34,963 nt of DNA from Anaeromyxobacter sp. (GTDB lineage Bacteria > Myxococcota > Myxococcia > Myxococcales > Anaeromyxobacteraceae). How positions within the stretch are numbered: the first letter of the stretch is position 1; the number at the start of each line of letters is the position of its first letter. Made by a program: the position numbers and the translations under genes. Below, piece by piece: positions 1 to 11,401 of the stretch. Location of the stretch: positions 1-34,963 of the forward strand of contig JANYBC010000104.1 in the NCBI GenBank assembly GCA_025360965.1, in the 5' to 3' direction. The notes under the pieces are model-generated. The model did not search any database and was not told the origin of the DNA. It saw only the letters and a program-made list of their open reading frames with translations.

Positions 1-1442
1 GAGTCGACCTCGTCGAAGACGTAGGTGAGGACCGGATCGCGCCGCGCCAGCGTCCGCTTCACCGCCAGCAGCAGGCGGGAAAGCTCTCCGCCCGAGGCGA
101 TGCGCGCCAGCGGCCGAGGCTGCTCGCCCGGGTTGGGTGCGAGCAGGTAGAGCGCCTGCTCAGCGCCGTCCGGGCCGAGCACCGCGCCGCCGGCCAGCAC
201 GCCCCCCTCCGGCGGCGAGAAGGCCACCTCGAGCCGGCAGCGGGCCATGGCCAGCCCCGAGAGCTCGGCCTCGACGCCGGCGCAGAAGGCCTTGGCCCCC
301 TTCTGCCGGGCCCGCGTCATCAGCCCGGCCAGCGTGGCCGCCTCGGCGCCGGCCGCGTCGATCTCCGGCGCCAGTTGCAGCAGCCGCTCACCGCCTCCGG
401 TCAGCGAGGCCAGCTCGACCGCCATCTCGGCGCGGCGCGCCAGCGCCGCCTCAAGCGAGCCGCCGTGCTTGCGGCAGAGCGCCTTGAGCGCCTCGAGCCG
501 GTCCTCGATCACCTGGAGCCGCTCGCCGTCGCCGCCGACCGTCTCGGCGTAGTGGCCCAGCTCGCGCCCTGCCTCGGTCAGCTCGATGGCGGCCGAGCGG
601 AGCAGCTGCAGCGGGCCGGAGAGGCGCGGGTCGAGCGCTGCCGCGTCGGTGAGGGCGCGGACCGCCTGCCCCACCTGCTCGCTGGCGCTGCCGTCCTCGC
701 CGTAGACCAGCCCCTCGGCCAGCCCGGCCGCCTCGCGCAGCTTCTCGGCGCTGGCCAGCACCCGCCGCTCGCCGTCGAGCGCGGCGTCCTCGCCCGGCCT
801 CGGGTCGACGGCGTCGAGTTCCCTGAGCTGGAAGGCCAGGTAGTCGGCCCGGCGGGCGCGCTCGGCCTGGTCGCGCTGCAGCGTGTCCCGCTCCCGGCAG
901 AGGGTCGAGAGCTTGCCGAAGGCCTCGCGGTAGCGGCCGAGCAACGGCGCCACCCCGCCGGCCGGGGCGTCGAGGCCGGTGAAGGCGTCGAGCAGGGAGA
1001 GGTGCGTGGCCTCGTCGAGGAGCGAGACGTGCTCGTGCTGGCCGGAGACGTCGACCACGCCGCGCAGCGCCTCGGCCAGGACTGAGGCGGTCACCAGCAC
1101 GCCGTTGACGTAGGCCCGGCCGCGGCCGCCGCGCTGGGCGACGCGGCGCACCAGCAACTCGGCCGGCTCGCCCGGGGCCGGGGCGGTCACGCCGACGCCG
1201 CCGAGGCGGGAGAAGACCGGGTGGTCGTAGGGGAGCTCGAAGAGCGCCTCCACCACCGCCTCGTCGGCGCCGTCGCGCAAGACCTCGGCGCTCATGCGGC
1301 CGCCCAGCACCAAGTGGAGGGCGTTCACCAGGATCGACTTGCCAGCGCCCGTCTCCCCGGTGAGGACGTTCAGCCCGTGGCCGAAGCGCACCTCCACCGC
1401 GTCGACGATCGCGAAGCCCGAGATTCGCAGGGTCGTGAGCAT
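1..1442 (-). CDS. recN: DNA repair protein RecN (partial, C-terminus beyond window)
   Basis: RecN is an SMC-like ATPase that acts in recombinational repair of double-strand breaks. The minus strand reads MLTTLRISGFAIVDAVEVRF at the N-terminus, followed by the Walker A motif GETGAGKS near residue 30. A long Ala/Glu/Leu/Arg-rich coiled-coil arm follows, and the signature LARIASGGELSRLLLAVKR lies near the window edge. The frame is open for 480 codons and leaves the window just after YVFDEVDS (Walker B), so roughly 80 residues of a usual 550-570-residue RecN are missing. I start it at the ATG whose first base is 1442, because the conserved N-terminus begins there. An HNH gene ends 40 bases upstream on the same strand. 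In many bacteria recN directly follows nadK; here the HNH gene and a non-coding stretch lie between them. Confidence 0.95.
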   Translation of the reverse strand, partial: MLTTLRISGFAIVDAVEVRFGHGLNVLTGETGAGKSILVNALHLVLGGRMSAEVLRDGADEAVVEALFELPYDHPVFSRLGGVGVTAPAPGEPAELLVRRVAQRGGRGRAYVNGVLVTASVLAEALRGVVDVSGQHEHVSLLDEATHLSLLDAFTGLDAPAGGVAPLLGRYREAFGKLSTLCRERDTLQRDQAERARRADYLAFQLRELDAVDPRPGEDAALDGERRVLASAEKLREAAGLAEGLVYGEDGSASEQVGQAVRALTDAAALDPRLSGPLQLLRSAAIELTEAGRELGHYAETVGGDGERLQVIEDRLEALKALCRKHGGSLEAALARRAEMAVELASLTGGGERLLQLAPEIDAAGAEAATLAGLMTRARQKGAKAFCAGVEAELSGLAMARCRLEVAFSPPEGGVLAGGAVLGPDGAEQALYLLAPNPGEQPRPLARIASGGELSRLLLAVKRTLARRDPVLTYVFDEVD

Positions 1443-1482
1443 GGGCGGAGCATGCCACCGACCCCTGACGCTGCGCAAGCAT

Positions 1483-2739
1483 TCAGTGGTGGGGGTGTTC
1501 AGGTATCCGGGTGAAATACCGCTCCTGGCACCGCGCCCCGAAGTGGCGCCTCGCCGCCACGGCGTTATGCCGACCGCAGACGACGCGAAGATTCTCCACC
1601 GTAGATGGTCCCCACTCGGCCCAGGGGATGATGTGGTCGAGCTCCAGCCGGTGCGTCGAGCCGCAACACCCTCCCCCGTCGAGCGGCCAGGTGCAGCGGC
1701 CGCTGTCGCGCTCCCAGACGGCGCGGCGGACGGCGGCGGGGGCTGGCTCGCGTGGGCCCGTGCGGCGAGACGGCAGCGGCTCCGAGGCATCCAGCGACGC
1801 AGGCGAGCTGGCGTCTGGAACTTCCACGCGAGGTGCCGCTGGTGCCAGCGTGTTCCGCGGCTTCTTCACCTGCCCCCGCGCCTTCGCCTGCTTCTCGAGG
1901 AGCAGGTCGAGCGCCGCCTCGAGGACCTGCTCCATGGTCGCGCCGGGAATGGCGTGGGAGAGCCCGTCGCGGGCGTCCTTCAGCTTTCTCACCACCTGCT
2001 TGTCGACGTTGAAGTGGACCCGGCGCACGTTCGAGGTGAGCGGCACGATCTCGTCGCGCCTGGGGAGAAGCGGCACGACTCCCCCATCAGTGCCTCCCCC
2101 ATTCGCGATTCCCGACGTCGGGAATCGCCAAGGAGGGACCACGTTTGGGCCCACGCAGGTCGCCGGCGCGGAGTGGGACGGGAGCCCCAGCGTGAGCAGA
2201 GGGTGCGCGGCGGCGGCCGTCGGGGCGACGGCCCCGCCGGGCACACGGGTCACGACCATCCTGGTGCTCGGCACCGGCCGCGGCAGCAACTCGGCGACCA
2301 GCTCCTGCGCATCACGCGACGAGAGGCCGAAGAAGCGCGGCGTGACGACGACTTCGTTCTCCGCGGTCAGTACCTTGGCCAGCTCGCCGACGGTGGAGAG
2401 GCAGAGCTTCCCTTCGCGGAGCGGCTCAATCACCCCCGGGAAGCGCTGGAGCAGCTCGGCGGCGCTCCTGCGGTAGTAGGCCGCGCTCTTGGAAAGCCGC
2501 AGGTCGGTGACCAGGAAGGCGAAGAGGTTGGCATGCCCGAGCGGCTCCCAGCCGCGACGACGGTCGAAGTCGGCCAGTGCGATGAGGAAGTCGGCCATGG
2601 CCGACTGCTCCTTCCGGAGGAGAGCGGCCAGCGCGTCGCGGAGCTGCCGGGCTTCGAGGAGTTCGAGAGGACGGCTGGCCGGAGCGTGAGCGGAAGCCGC
2701 GGACGAGGACGGGGTCGGGGTCGGGTGCGCGTTGTTCAT
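1483..2739 (-). CDS. HNH endonuclease family protein
   Basis: This 418-residue protein ends in a HNH nuclease domain (about residues 335-400). C349, C358/C359 and C388 could bind structural zinc, and the likely catalytic set is D368-H369, N383 and H391 in LELDHIIPWAEWG...ENLRVVCGRHN. The N-terminal ~150 residues are helical and resemble the DUF222-like leader of multicopy HNH genes found in actinobacteria and myxobacteria. A Gly/Pro-rich linker (about 190-230) contains a perfect 24-bp DNA palindrome (2105-2128). A second helical segment (about 235-290) precedes the nuclease. The family is generally assumed to cut DNA, but its biological role is not established. The gene sits between nadK and recN, genes that are often neighbours, so insertion is plausible. 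Start chosen at ATG 2739; in-frame alternatives are not excluded. Confidence 0.85.
   Translation of the reverse strand: MNNAHPTPTPSSSAASAHAPASRPLELLEARQLRDALAALLRKEQSAMADFLIALADFDRRRGWEPLGHANLFAFLVTDLRLSKSAAYYRRSAAELLQRFPGVIEPLREGKLCLSTVGELAKVLTAENEVVVTPRFFGLSSRDAQELVAELLPRPVPSTRMVVTRVPGGAVAPTAAAAHPLLTLGLPSHSAPATCVGPNVVPPWRFPTSGIANGGGTDGGVVPLLPRRDEIVPLTSNVRRVHFNVDKQVVRKLKDARDGLSHAIPGATMEQVLEAALDLLLEKQAKARGQVKKPRNTLAPAAPRVEVPDASSPASLDASEPLPSRRTGPREPAPAAVRRAVWERDSGRCTWPLDGGGCCGSTHRLELDHIIPWAEWGPSTVENLRVVCGRHNAVAARRHFGARCQERYFTRIPEHPHH
2105..2128. repeat. Perfect 24-bp palindrome inside the HNH gene
   Basis: The half-site GCGATTCCCGAC is followed at once by its exact reverse complement GTCGGGAATCGC. 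It lies in the low-complexity linker of the HNH protein (around residues 204-211), where coding constraint should be weak. It could be a protein-binding site, a cruciform or hairpin, or a short inserted palindromic element. Two imperfect palindromes with a similar ATTTC(C)GG...CGAAAT layout lie upstream of the same gene. Confidence 0.7.
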
Positions 2740-2765
2740 TCACGCATCGTCTCATGCTGGTCTGA

Positions 2766-2787
2766 CATTTCCGGAGACGCCGAAATG
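2766..2787. repeat. Imperfect inverted repeat upstream of the HNH gene, copy A
   Basis: CATTTCCGG and CCGAAATG flank a short AGACG centre; the arms pair apart from one extra C in the left arm. It lies 27-48 bases upstream of the HNH start codon, a position that would suit an operator. Confidence 0.45.
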
Positions 2788-2876
2788 CATAGAACCCAAC
2801 AGGGACGCACCTTCTACCCCTCGCGGCCGGAGCCCACCCCTTGTTGCCTCACGCGTCGTTCGCGGCCGGGGGCCTT

Positions 2877-2896
2877 CATTTCGGACGCCCGAAGTG
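2877..2896. repeat. Imperfect inverted repeat upstream of the HNH gene, copy B
   Basis: CATTTCGG and CCGAAGTG surround a short centre and differ by a single wobble position. It is about 110 bases from copy A and has the same arm sequence, so the two are probably related. Confidence 0.45.
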
Positions 2897-3262
2897 ACTC
2901 TGGGTACGTATCGCCACGCCCTTCCCCCGACCGTCGATGCCGATCGATCCAGGGCCAAGGCACCGCCCGCGTCCCACGGAGCCGGGCGACCCCGCGCTCG
3001 CTCATTGCGCCTCTCGATCTGCCGTCGGCACCGCCCGCCGCGAATTCCCCCTCGCAACGCCTCTCGCCCGACGGACGGCGGCGACCGCCCCCGCCTCACC
3101 TCTCGCTACGCTTCTCGGTCGGTGAACGGGACCGCTCGGGCTGGCGAGGTGACTGCACGACGAGAGCGGCGGCGGCAGCCGAGAGCGGCGGGCGAGGACT
3201 GGTCCTCCGGCAGGAGACGGGAACGCAGCTTGCGCCGCCGCTCCAGAAGCCAGCGGCGACGC

Positions 3263-4102
3263 CTATCTCTCCCCCCACCTCAGCTTCGACCGCAGGATCC
3301 CGAAGAAGTCGATGTTCGGGTTCTGCACCAGCAGCACCCGGTTGTACGACTGCTTCACCTGCACCCGGTCGCCACGCTGCAGCGCGGGCCCCTTGCGGCC
3401 GTCGAGGGTGAGGAACGTCTCGGCGTCGTTCATCAGCACGATGTCGAGGGTCTCGTCGTCGGGCACCACCAGCGGCCGCTGGGTCAGGGTGTGGGGGCAG
3501 ATGGGCGCCAGCACCACGCCGCGCATGGTGGGGAAGAGGATCGGCCCCATGGCGGCCAGCGCGTAGGCGGTCGAGCCGGTCGGCGAGGCGACGATGACGC
3601 CGTCGGCCTTGAAGGTGCAGACGTACTGGCGCGAGCAGCGCACGTCGAGTTCGGCCATCCGGCTGAACGGACTCTTGGAGATGACCACGTCGTTGAGCAC
3701 CTCGGTGTCGAGGGCCCGCTCCGGCGAGCCGCCGCGGTGCAGGTGCACCCGCAGCTTCATGCGCGGCGACATGGTGGCCCCGCCGGCCAGCACCGTCTCC
3801 AGCATCGGGTACATCTCGCTCTGCGGCGTCTCGGTCATGAAGCCGAGGCTGCCCATGTTGATGCCGAGGATGGGAGCGGCGCGCCCGCCCAGCAGCGTGG
3901 CGGCGTGGATCAGCGTGCCGTCACCGCCCAGCACCACCACCAGGTCGGCGTCGCGCCCGATGGATTCCTCCTCGGTGATGACCTCCACCCCCTTGGCGCG
4001 GAGGAATCGCGCCACGTGCTCCGAGGTCTCGGTCGCCTCGATCGAGGTGACCTTGGGGACGATGCCGACGCGCTTCGGAATCGGGCACGGGTGGCCTGCC
4101 AT
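3263..4102 (-). CDS. nadK: NAD kinase
   Basis: This 279-residue protein matches the ATP-dependent NAD kinase family, which makes NADP from NAD in the cytoplasm. The catalytic GGDGT motif is present in VVVLGGDGTLIHAA. The NE/D motif reads LNDVVI, and the conserved glycine-rich segment reads ASPTGSTAYALAAMGP. Length is typical (about 270-300). I start at ATG 4102, where MAGHPCPIPKRVGIV begins; the open frame extends further upstream, but only into the antisense of rarA. The start is 22 bases from the divergent rarA start. The minus strand has TATCAT six bases before the ATG, which leaves little or no leader. Downstream is a long non-coding stretch and then the HNH gene. Confidence 0.95.
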   Translation of the reverse strand: MAGHPCPIPKRVGIVPKVTSIEATETSEHVARFLRAKGVEVITEEESIGRDADLVVVLGGDGTLIHAATLLGGRAAPILGINMGSLGFMTETPQSEMYPMLETVLAGGATMSPRMKLRVHLHRGGSPERALDTEVLNDVVISKSPFSRMAELDVRCSRQYVCTFKADGVIVASPTGSTAYALAAMGPILFPTMRGVVLAPICPHTLTQRPLVVPDDETLDIVLMNDAETFLTLDGRKGPALQRGDRVQVKQSYNRVLLVQNPNIDFFGILRSKLRWGER

Positions 4103-4124
4103 CCCCGTATGATATCCGAAGCTG
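4103..4124. promoter_or_regulatory. Shared divergent promoter of nadK and rarA with symmetric -10
   Basis: Only 22 bases separate the two divergent start codons. The core GTATGATATC reads as TATGAT on the plus strand (4108-4113, 11 bases before the rarA ATG) and as TATCAT on the minus strand (from 4114 to 4109, six bases before the nadK ATG). Overlapping symmetric -10 elements are a known basis for bidirectional bacterial promoters. No clear -35 box was found for either direction. The spacing implies very short or absent leaders. Confidence 0.5.
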
Positions 4125-5437
<1,313 letters not shown>

Positions 5438-5441
<4 letters not shown>

Positions 5442-5928
5442 AACGCCCACCCCACGCTCGCCTGAAGCGAGAAGCCACCCAGGTCGGCCTCGCCCGAGCG
5501 GCTGGCGGAGTAGAGGGTGTACGGATTCGGACGGAGGTGCTCCCGGAGCGTCGCCTGGCTCCAGCGCCAGCGCGCCTCGACCCCGAGCAGCAGATCGCGC
5601 CAGGGGTTGCCGTCAGCGCCGAACCCGGCCTGCAGCGCCGGCCCCCACCCGGTCGCGTCGCGGGTAGGGTAGAGCGACGAGTTGTTGGTGTCGATGAGCA
5701 GGTCCGCGTAGAGGGCGCCGCCACCGGCCACCAGGTACGGGCGCATCGCCCAGGGGGCCGGCCATCGCGCCCGGACGTTGGCGCTGATCGAGGCGGTCGT
5801 CAGGCGCTGCGCCACGGTCACGGTCACCAGGGGCACCATGGGGTTGGCCGCTCCTGCGCCGCGGCCGGCAGGGCGGCGAGCAGCAGCGCGCAGGCGGTGA
5901 GGAGGGGGCGACACGGCACGGCCTCCAC
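5438..5928 (-). pseudogene. Small outer-membrane beta-barrel-like protein, apparently frameshifted
   Basis: The C-terminal 130 residues alternate polar and hydrophobic residues, with segments such as RPYLVAGGGALYADLLID and LLLGVEARWRWSQ. They end in SLQASVGWAF, a terminal aromatic typical of outer-membrane barrels. A good signal peptide, PCRPLLTACALLLAALPAAAQ, lies just upstream but in a different frame: from GTG 5928 or 5919 that frame stops at 5824. Adding one base near 5846 would join signal peptide and barrel as ...AQERPNPMVPLVTVTV. The only uninterrupted start in the barrel frame (GTG 5914) gives an unlikely Arg-rich N-terminus. I infer a one-base deletion, real or a sequence error. It lies 41 bases downstream of a small TPR-like gene and converges on rarA. 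Confidence 0.6.
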
Positions 5929-5969
5929 GCTACCGGATCACCTTGACCCACGGTAGCAGTAATCGATCC

Positions 5970-6266
5970 CTACCCCACCCAGTCGCCGCGGCCGGTGAGC
6001 CGCGCCAGCACCGGCCCGAGCCCGGGGCGCGTGGCCAGCAGGAGCTCGATCCCGTCGCCGAGATCGCCGCGCGCCTCCAGCACCCGCTGAAGCCCGTGGA
6101 AGATGCGGGTGACCGCCTCGTGCTCTCCGCGCGGCTCGGGGACGAGATCGAGGGCCTCGATGTAGCAGGCCAGCGCCTCGGCGTTCTCGGCCAGGTGGGC
6201 GTGGCGATCGCCCTCGGCCACCAGCCGGCTCACCTCGCGTCTCCACCCCGCCTGGCTCCCGGTCAC
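5970..6266 (-). CDS. Small TPR-like hypothetical protein
   Basis: This 98-residue soluble protein is not recognised by name. Residues about 10-45 (VSRLVAEGDRHAHLAENAEALACYIEALDLVP) have the helix-turn-helix pattern of one TPR unit. A second helical pair (EAVTRIFHGLQRVLEARGDLGDGIELLLA) could be a degenerate repeat. No signal peptide or membrane segment is seen. The start is GTG 6266, preceded by a G-rich GGGGGTGGGGGT stretch that may act as ribosome binding site. It probably shares a transcript with the frameshifted barrel gene 41 bases downstream. Single TPR units usually serve in protein-protein contacts; no partner can be named. Confidence 0.65.
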   Translation of the reverse strand: MTGSQAGWRREVSRLVAEGDRHAHLAENAEALACYIEALDLVPEPRGEHEAVTRIFHGLQRVLEARGDLGDGIELLLATRPGLGPVLARLTGRGDWVG

Positions 6267-6388
6267 ACCCCCACCCCCTGTCCTACAGTGACCTCCAGGC
6301 CACGCCGATGTGAGTGGCCAAAGGAGTCGAAACCCAAGGTGGCTTTGTCAGACCGGACCCATGTGCGGGAGCGCCCGGTGGTCCGAGG

Positions 6389-6394
6389 TAGGCT
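6389..6394 (+). promoter_or_regulatory. Putative -10 element (TAGGCT) of the YqiA-like gene
   Basis: TAGGCT ends exactly 7 bases before the chosen GTG start at 6402. The same word at the same distance precedes the GTG of mobA, and TAGGCA lies 8 bases before the adenosyltransferase ATG. No convincing -35 is visible here. This spacing would give a leaderless mRNA. Confidence 0.35.
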
Positions 6395-6401
6395 GGGGTG
6401 C

Positions 6402-7043
6402 GTGCTTGTCTACCTCCACGGCTTCGCCTCCGGGCCGTCCTCCAGGAAGGCCAGCGCCATCCACGACCACTTCGCCGGGCGCGGCGTGGCGGTGGAGGTC
6501 CCCGACCTGACACCGGGCGAGCGCGGCTTCGAGGGCTCCTCCCCGCGCTCCATGCTCGCGGTCGCCCAGGCGTGCCTCGGCGCCGCACCCGGGCCGCATG
6601 GCCTGATCGGCTCCTCGCTGGGCGGCTACCTGGCCGCGCTGCAGGCCTCGCAGGATCCGCGCGTGGCCCGGCTGGTGCTGCTGGCCCCCGCCTTCCGGCT
6701 CTTCGAGCGCTGGGACGCCCGGCTCAGCGAGGCCGAGCTGGCCGATTGGCGCGAGCGGGGGCTCGAGGTCGACCACTACGCCAGCAACGACAGGCGCCGG
6801 CTCGGCTGGCAGTTCCGCGAAGGGGCCGCCGCGCTGCCACCCTTCCCCGCGGTGACGGTGCCCTCGCTGGTGATCGCCGGGCGGCGCGACGAGTCGATCC
6901 CGCTCGAGGACATCGAGGCCTGGGTGACCCGGACGCCGACGGCGCGGCTCCTGGTGGTCGACGACGGCCACGAGCTGGGCGGCTCGCTCGAGCTGATCCA
7001 GCGCGAGGCCTGGGAGTTCCTGCGGCCGCTCACCGGCAGGTGA
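6402..7043 (+). CDS. YqiA-like alpha/beta-hydrolase (esterase)
   Basis: The 213-residue product resembles the YqiA/UPF0227 group of small alpha/beta-hydrolases. It opens with LVYLHGFASGPSSRKA (oxyanion region HGF). The nucleophile elbow is G70-S71-S72-L73-G74 with S72 as probable nucleophile, then D163 in VIAGRRDESIP and H190 in VVDDGHELGG complete the triad. Family members hydrolyse short acyl esters in vitro; the physiological substrate is generally unknown. I choose GTG 6402 because the conserved beta-strand begins at once and upstream in-frame sequence is not protein-like. No lid domain, signal peptide or membrane segment is evident. It faces the NtrC-type regulator gene, which ends 54 bases downstream on the other strand. 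Confidence 0.85.
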   Translation: MLVYLHGFASGPSSRKASAIHDHFAGRGVAVEVPDLTPGERGFEGSSPRSMLAVAQACLGAAPGPHGLIGSSLGGYLAALQASQDPRVARLVLLAPAFRLFERWDARLSEAELADWRERGLEVDHYASNDRRRLGWQFREGAAALPPFPAVTVPSLVIAGRRDESIPLEDIEAWVTRTPTARLLVVDDGHELGGSLELIQREAWEFLRPLTGR

Positions 7044-7097
7044 GCGATGCGGGGGAGGGGGCGGCGGCGCCGGCCAGGGAGCTGCAGGCGCCCTGGC

Positions 7098-8564
<1,467 letters not shown>

Positions 8565-8576
8565 GGCGGAATCCCC

Positions 8577-10145
<1,569 letters not shown>

Positions 10146-10305
10146 TTGGCCCCCACTTCTGCACCTGCCGGTCCACGCCGCCAGGTCGGCTGGGCCCCAG
10201 ATTCCGGGCGGTTGGTGCCACGTCCACCCGGGTTGGTTCGGCCCCGGGGTCAATCTACACCCTCCGGGGAGGCCCCAGCGGCAGCCGATTGACGCACCCC
10301 CTCCT

Positions 10306-11283
10306 TCAGAGGTGGTCGGCGTCGTACCTGTAGTTCTGGGCCTGGTAGAGGCAGATGTTGTTCCGCCCCGAGTGCTTGGCCTGGTACAGCGCCTCGTCGG
10401 CGAACTTCACGAGCAACTCGGCCGAGGTGATGTCCTTCGAGGGAAAGAAGGCCAGCCCCAGCGAGGCGGTCACCCTCACCTCGGCCACCCGCGTCTGGCC
10501 GACCGCCGGGACCTCCTGCCGGTAGACCTTCTCCTTCAGGCCCCGCCAGACCCGCTCGGCGACCGTGAGCGCGCCGGCCAGGTGGGTCTTGGGGAGGATG
10601 ACGGCGAACTCCTCGCCCCCGTAGCGGGCGCAGATGTCGGGGTCTCGCACCGAGGCCTTGATCACCTGGGAGGCGTCGCGCAGCACCACGTCGCCCATCT
10701 GGTGGCCGTGCTGGTCGTTGACCAGCTTGAAGTGGTCGAGGTCGATCATCATCAGCGAGACCGGATCGCTGTAGCGCTGGGCGCGGCGGAACTCCTCGGG
10801 GAGCCGCTCGTCGAAGAAGCGCCGGTTCTTGAGCCCGGTGAGGGCGTCGGTGACCGACTGCTCCTCGAGGCTGCGGCGCGTGAAGCGGAGCTGGTCCTGG
10901 AGGTTCTTGATGCGCAGCATGGCCTGGCAGCGGGCCAGGATCTCCTGATCGGCGAACGGCTTGGCGATGAAGTCGTCGGCGCCGATGCGCAGCCCGGCCA
11001 CCTTGGAGTCCACGTCGCTCTTCACCGAGAGGATGATGACCGGCAGGAACCGCTCGTCGGGGCGCGCCTTGACGAGCCGCAGCACCTCGAGCCCGTCCAT
11101 GTCGGGCAGGATCATGTCGAGCAGCACCAGGTCGGGGGCCTGGGTCCGGGCCTTGACGATCGCCTCGCGCCCGCTGGAGGCGGTGACCACGTCGTAGCCG
11201 TCGCGGAGCAGCACCTGCACCAGCCAGTCGAGCTGGGTGCGGCTGTCGTCGACGACCAGGATGCGGGGGCGGGGGGTGGACAC
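10306..11283 (-). CDS. Response regulator diguanylate cyclase (REC-GGDEF)
   Basis: A 325-residue two-domain protein resembling PleD/WspR-type cyclases. The receiver (about 6-125) has phospho-acceptor D56 in LLDMILPD and K108 in IAKPF. The GGDEF domain (about 140-310) has the active-site signature GGEEF (222-226), with the product-inhibition I-site RDPD (213-216) exactly five residues upstream. All features of an active, feedback-inhibited cyclase making c-di-GMP from two GTP are present. ATG 11283 begins right at the receiver. The kinase gene starts 160 bases downstream on the same strand; that gap contains the palindrome CCCCGGGG but no T-tract terminator, so co-transcription is possible. 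Confidence 0.95.
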   Translation of the reverse strand: MSTPRPRILVVDDSRTQLDWLVQVLLRDGYDVVTASSGREAIVKARTQAPDLVLLDMILPDMDGLEVLRLVKARPDERFLPVIILSVKSDVDSKVAGLRIGADDFIAKPFADQEILARCQAMLRIKNLQDQLRFTRRSLEEQSVTDALTGLKNRRFFDERLPEEFRRAQRYSDPVSLMMIDLDHFKLVNDQHGHQMGDVVLRDASQVIKASVRDPDICARYGGEEFAVILPKTHLAGALTVAERVWRGLKEKVYRQEVPAVGQTRVAEVRVTASLGLAFFPSKDITSAELLVKFADEALYQAKHSGRNNICLYQAQNYRYDADHL

Positions 11284-11378
11284 GGGGAGCGAGTATCCAC
11301 GTTAATGCACCACGACTCCACCTGAAGCGGCGATGGCTTCGGCACGCAAAGCCAACCCACGCCTGGCGGGTTCGGATT

Positions 11379-11398
11379 GCGCGGCGCAAGCGCCGCGC
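11379..11398. terminator. GC-rich hairpin just after the ATP-grasp-like gene
   Basis: Minus strand GCGCGGCG-CTTG-CGCCGCGC forms a perfect 8-bp stem with a 4-base loop (9 bp if the loop closes further), 3 bases beyond the stop of the ATP-grasp-like gene. There is no T-run after it, so it may be a weak or Rho-assisted terminator or an RNA-stabilising hairpin. Confidence 0.45.
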
Positions 11399-11401
11399 GA
11401 C

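Larger units (their letters stand above)
2740..3262. other. Non-coding stretch between nadK and the HNH gene
   Basis: About 520 bases lie between the HNH start and the nadK stop. Open frames here encode only Arg/Pro/Ser-rich strings with no recognisable family, so I call no gene. The stretch should carry the HNH promoter on the minus strand, but no convincing -35/-10 pair was found. It holds two imperfect inverted repeats (2766-2787 and 2877-2896) and loosely repeated CCTCTCG/CTTCTCG words around 3010-3120. I saw no tRNA-like fold and no T-tract terminator. Confidence 0.5.

Noticed and set aside
3000-3130. Repeated CCTCTCG/CTTCTCG words suggesting a repeat array
   Set aside because: Spacing and sequence are irregular, with no conserved repeat unit or spacer length, so it is not a CRISPR or tandem array.
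10146-10305. Possible sigma-54 promoter (TGGCAC) upstream of the kinase gene
   Set aside because: TGGCAC is present on the minus strand, but the -12 TTGC element is missing at the required distance.
11360-11376. TTCGG-containing stretch resembling a tRNA T-loop
   Set aside because: No acceptor, D-arm or anticodon stem could be fitted around it.
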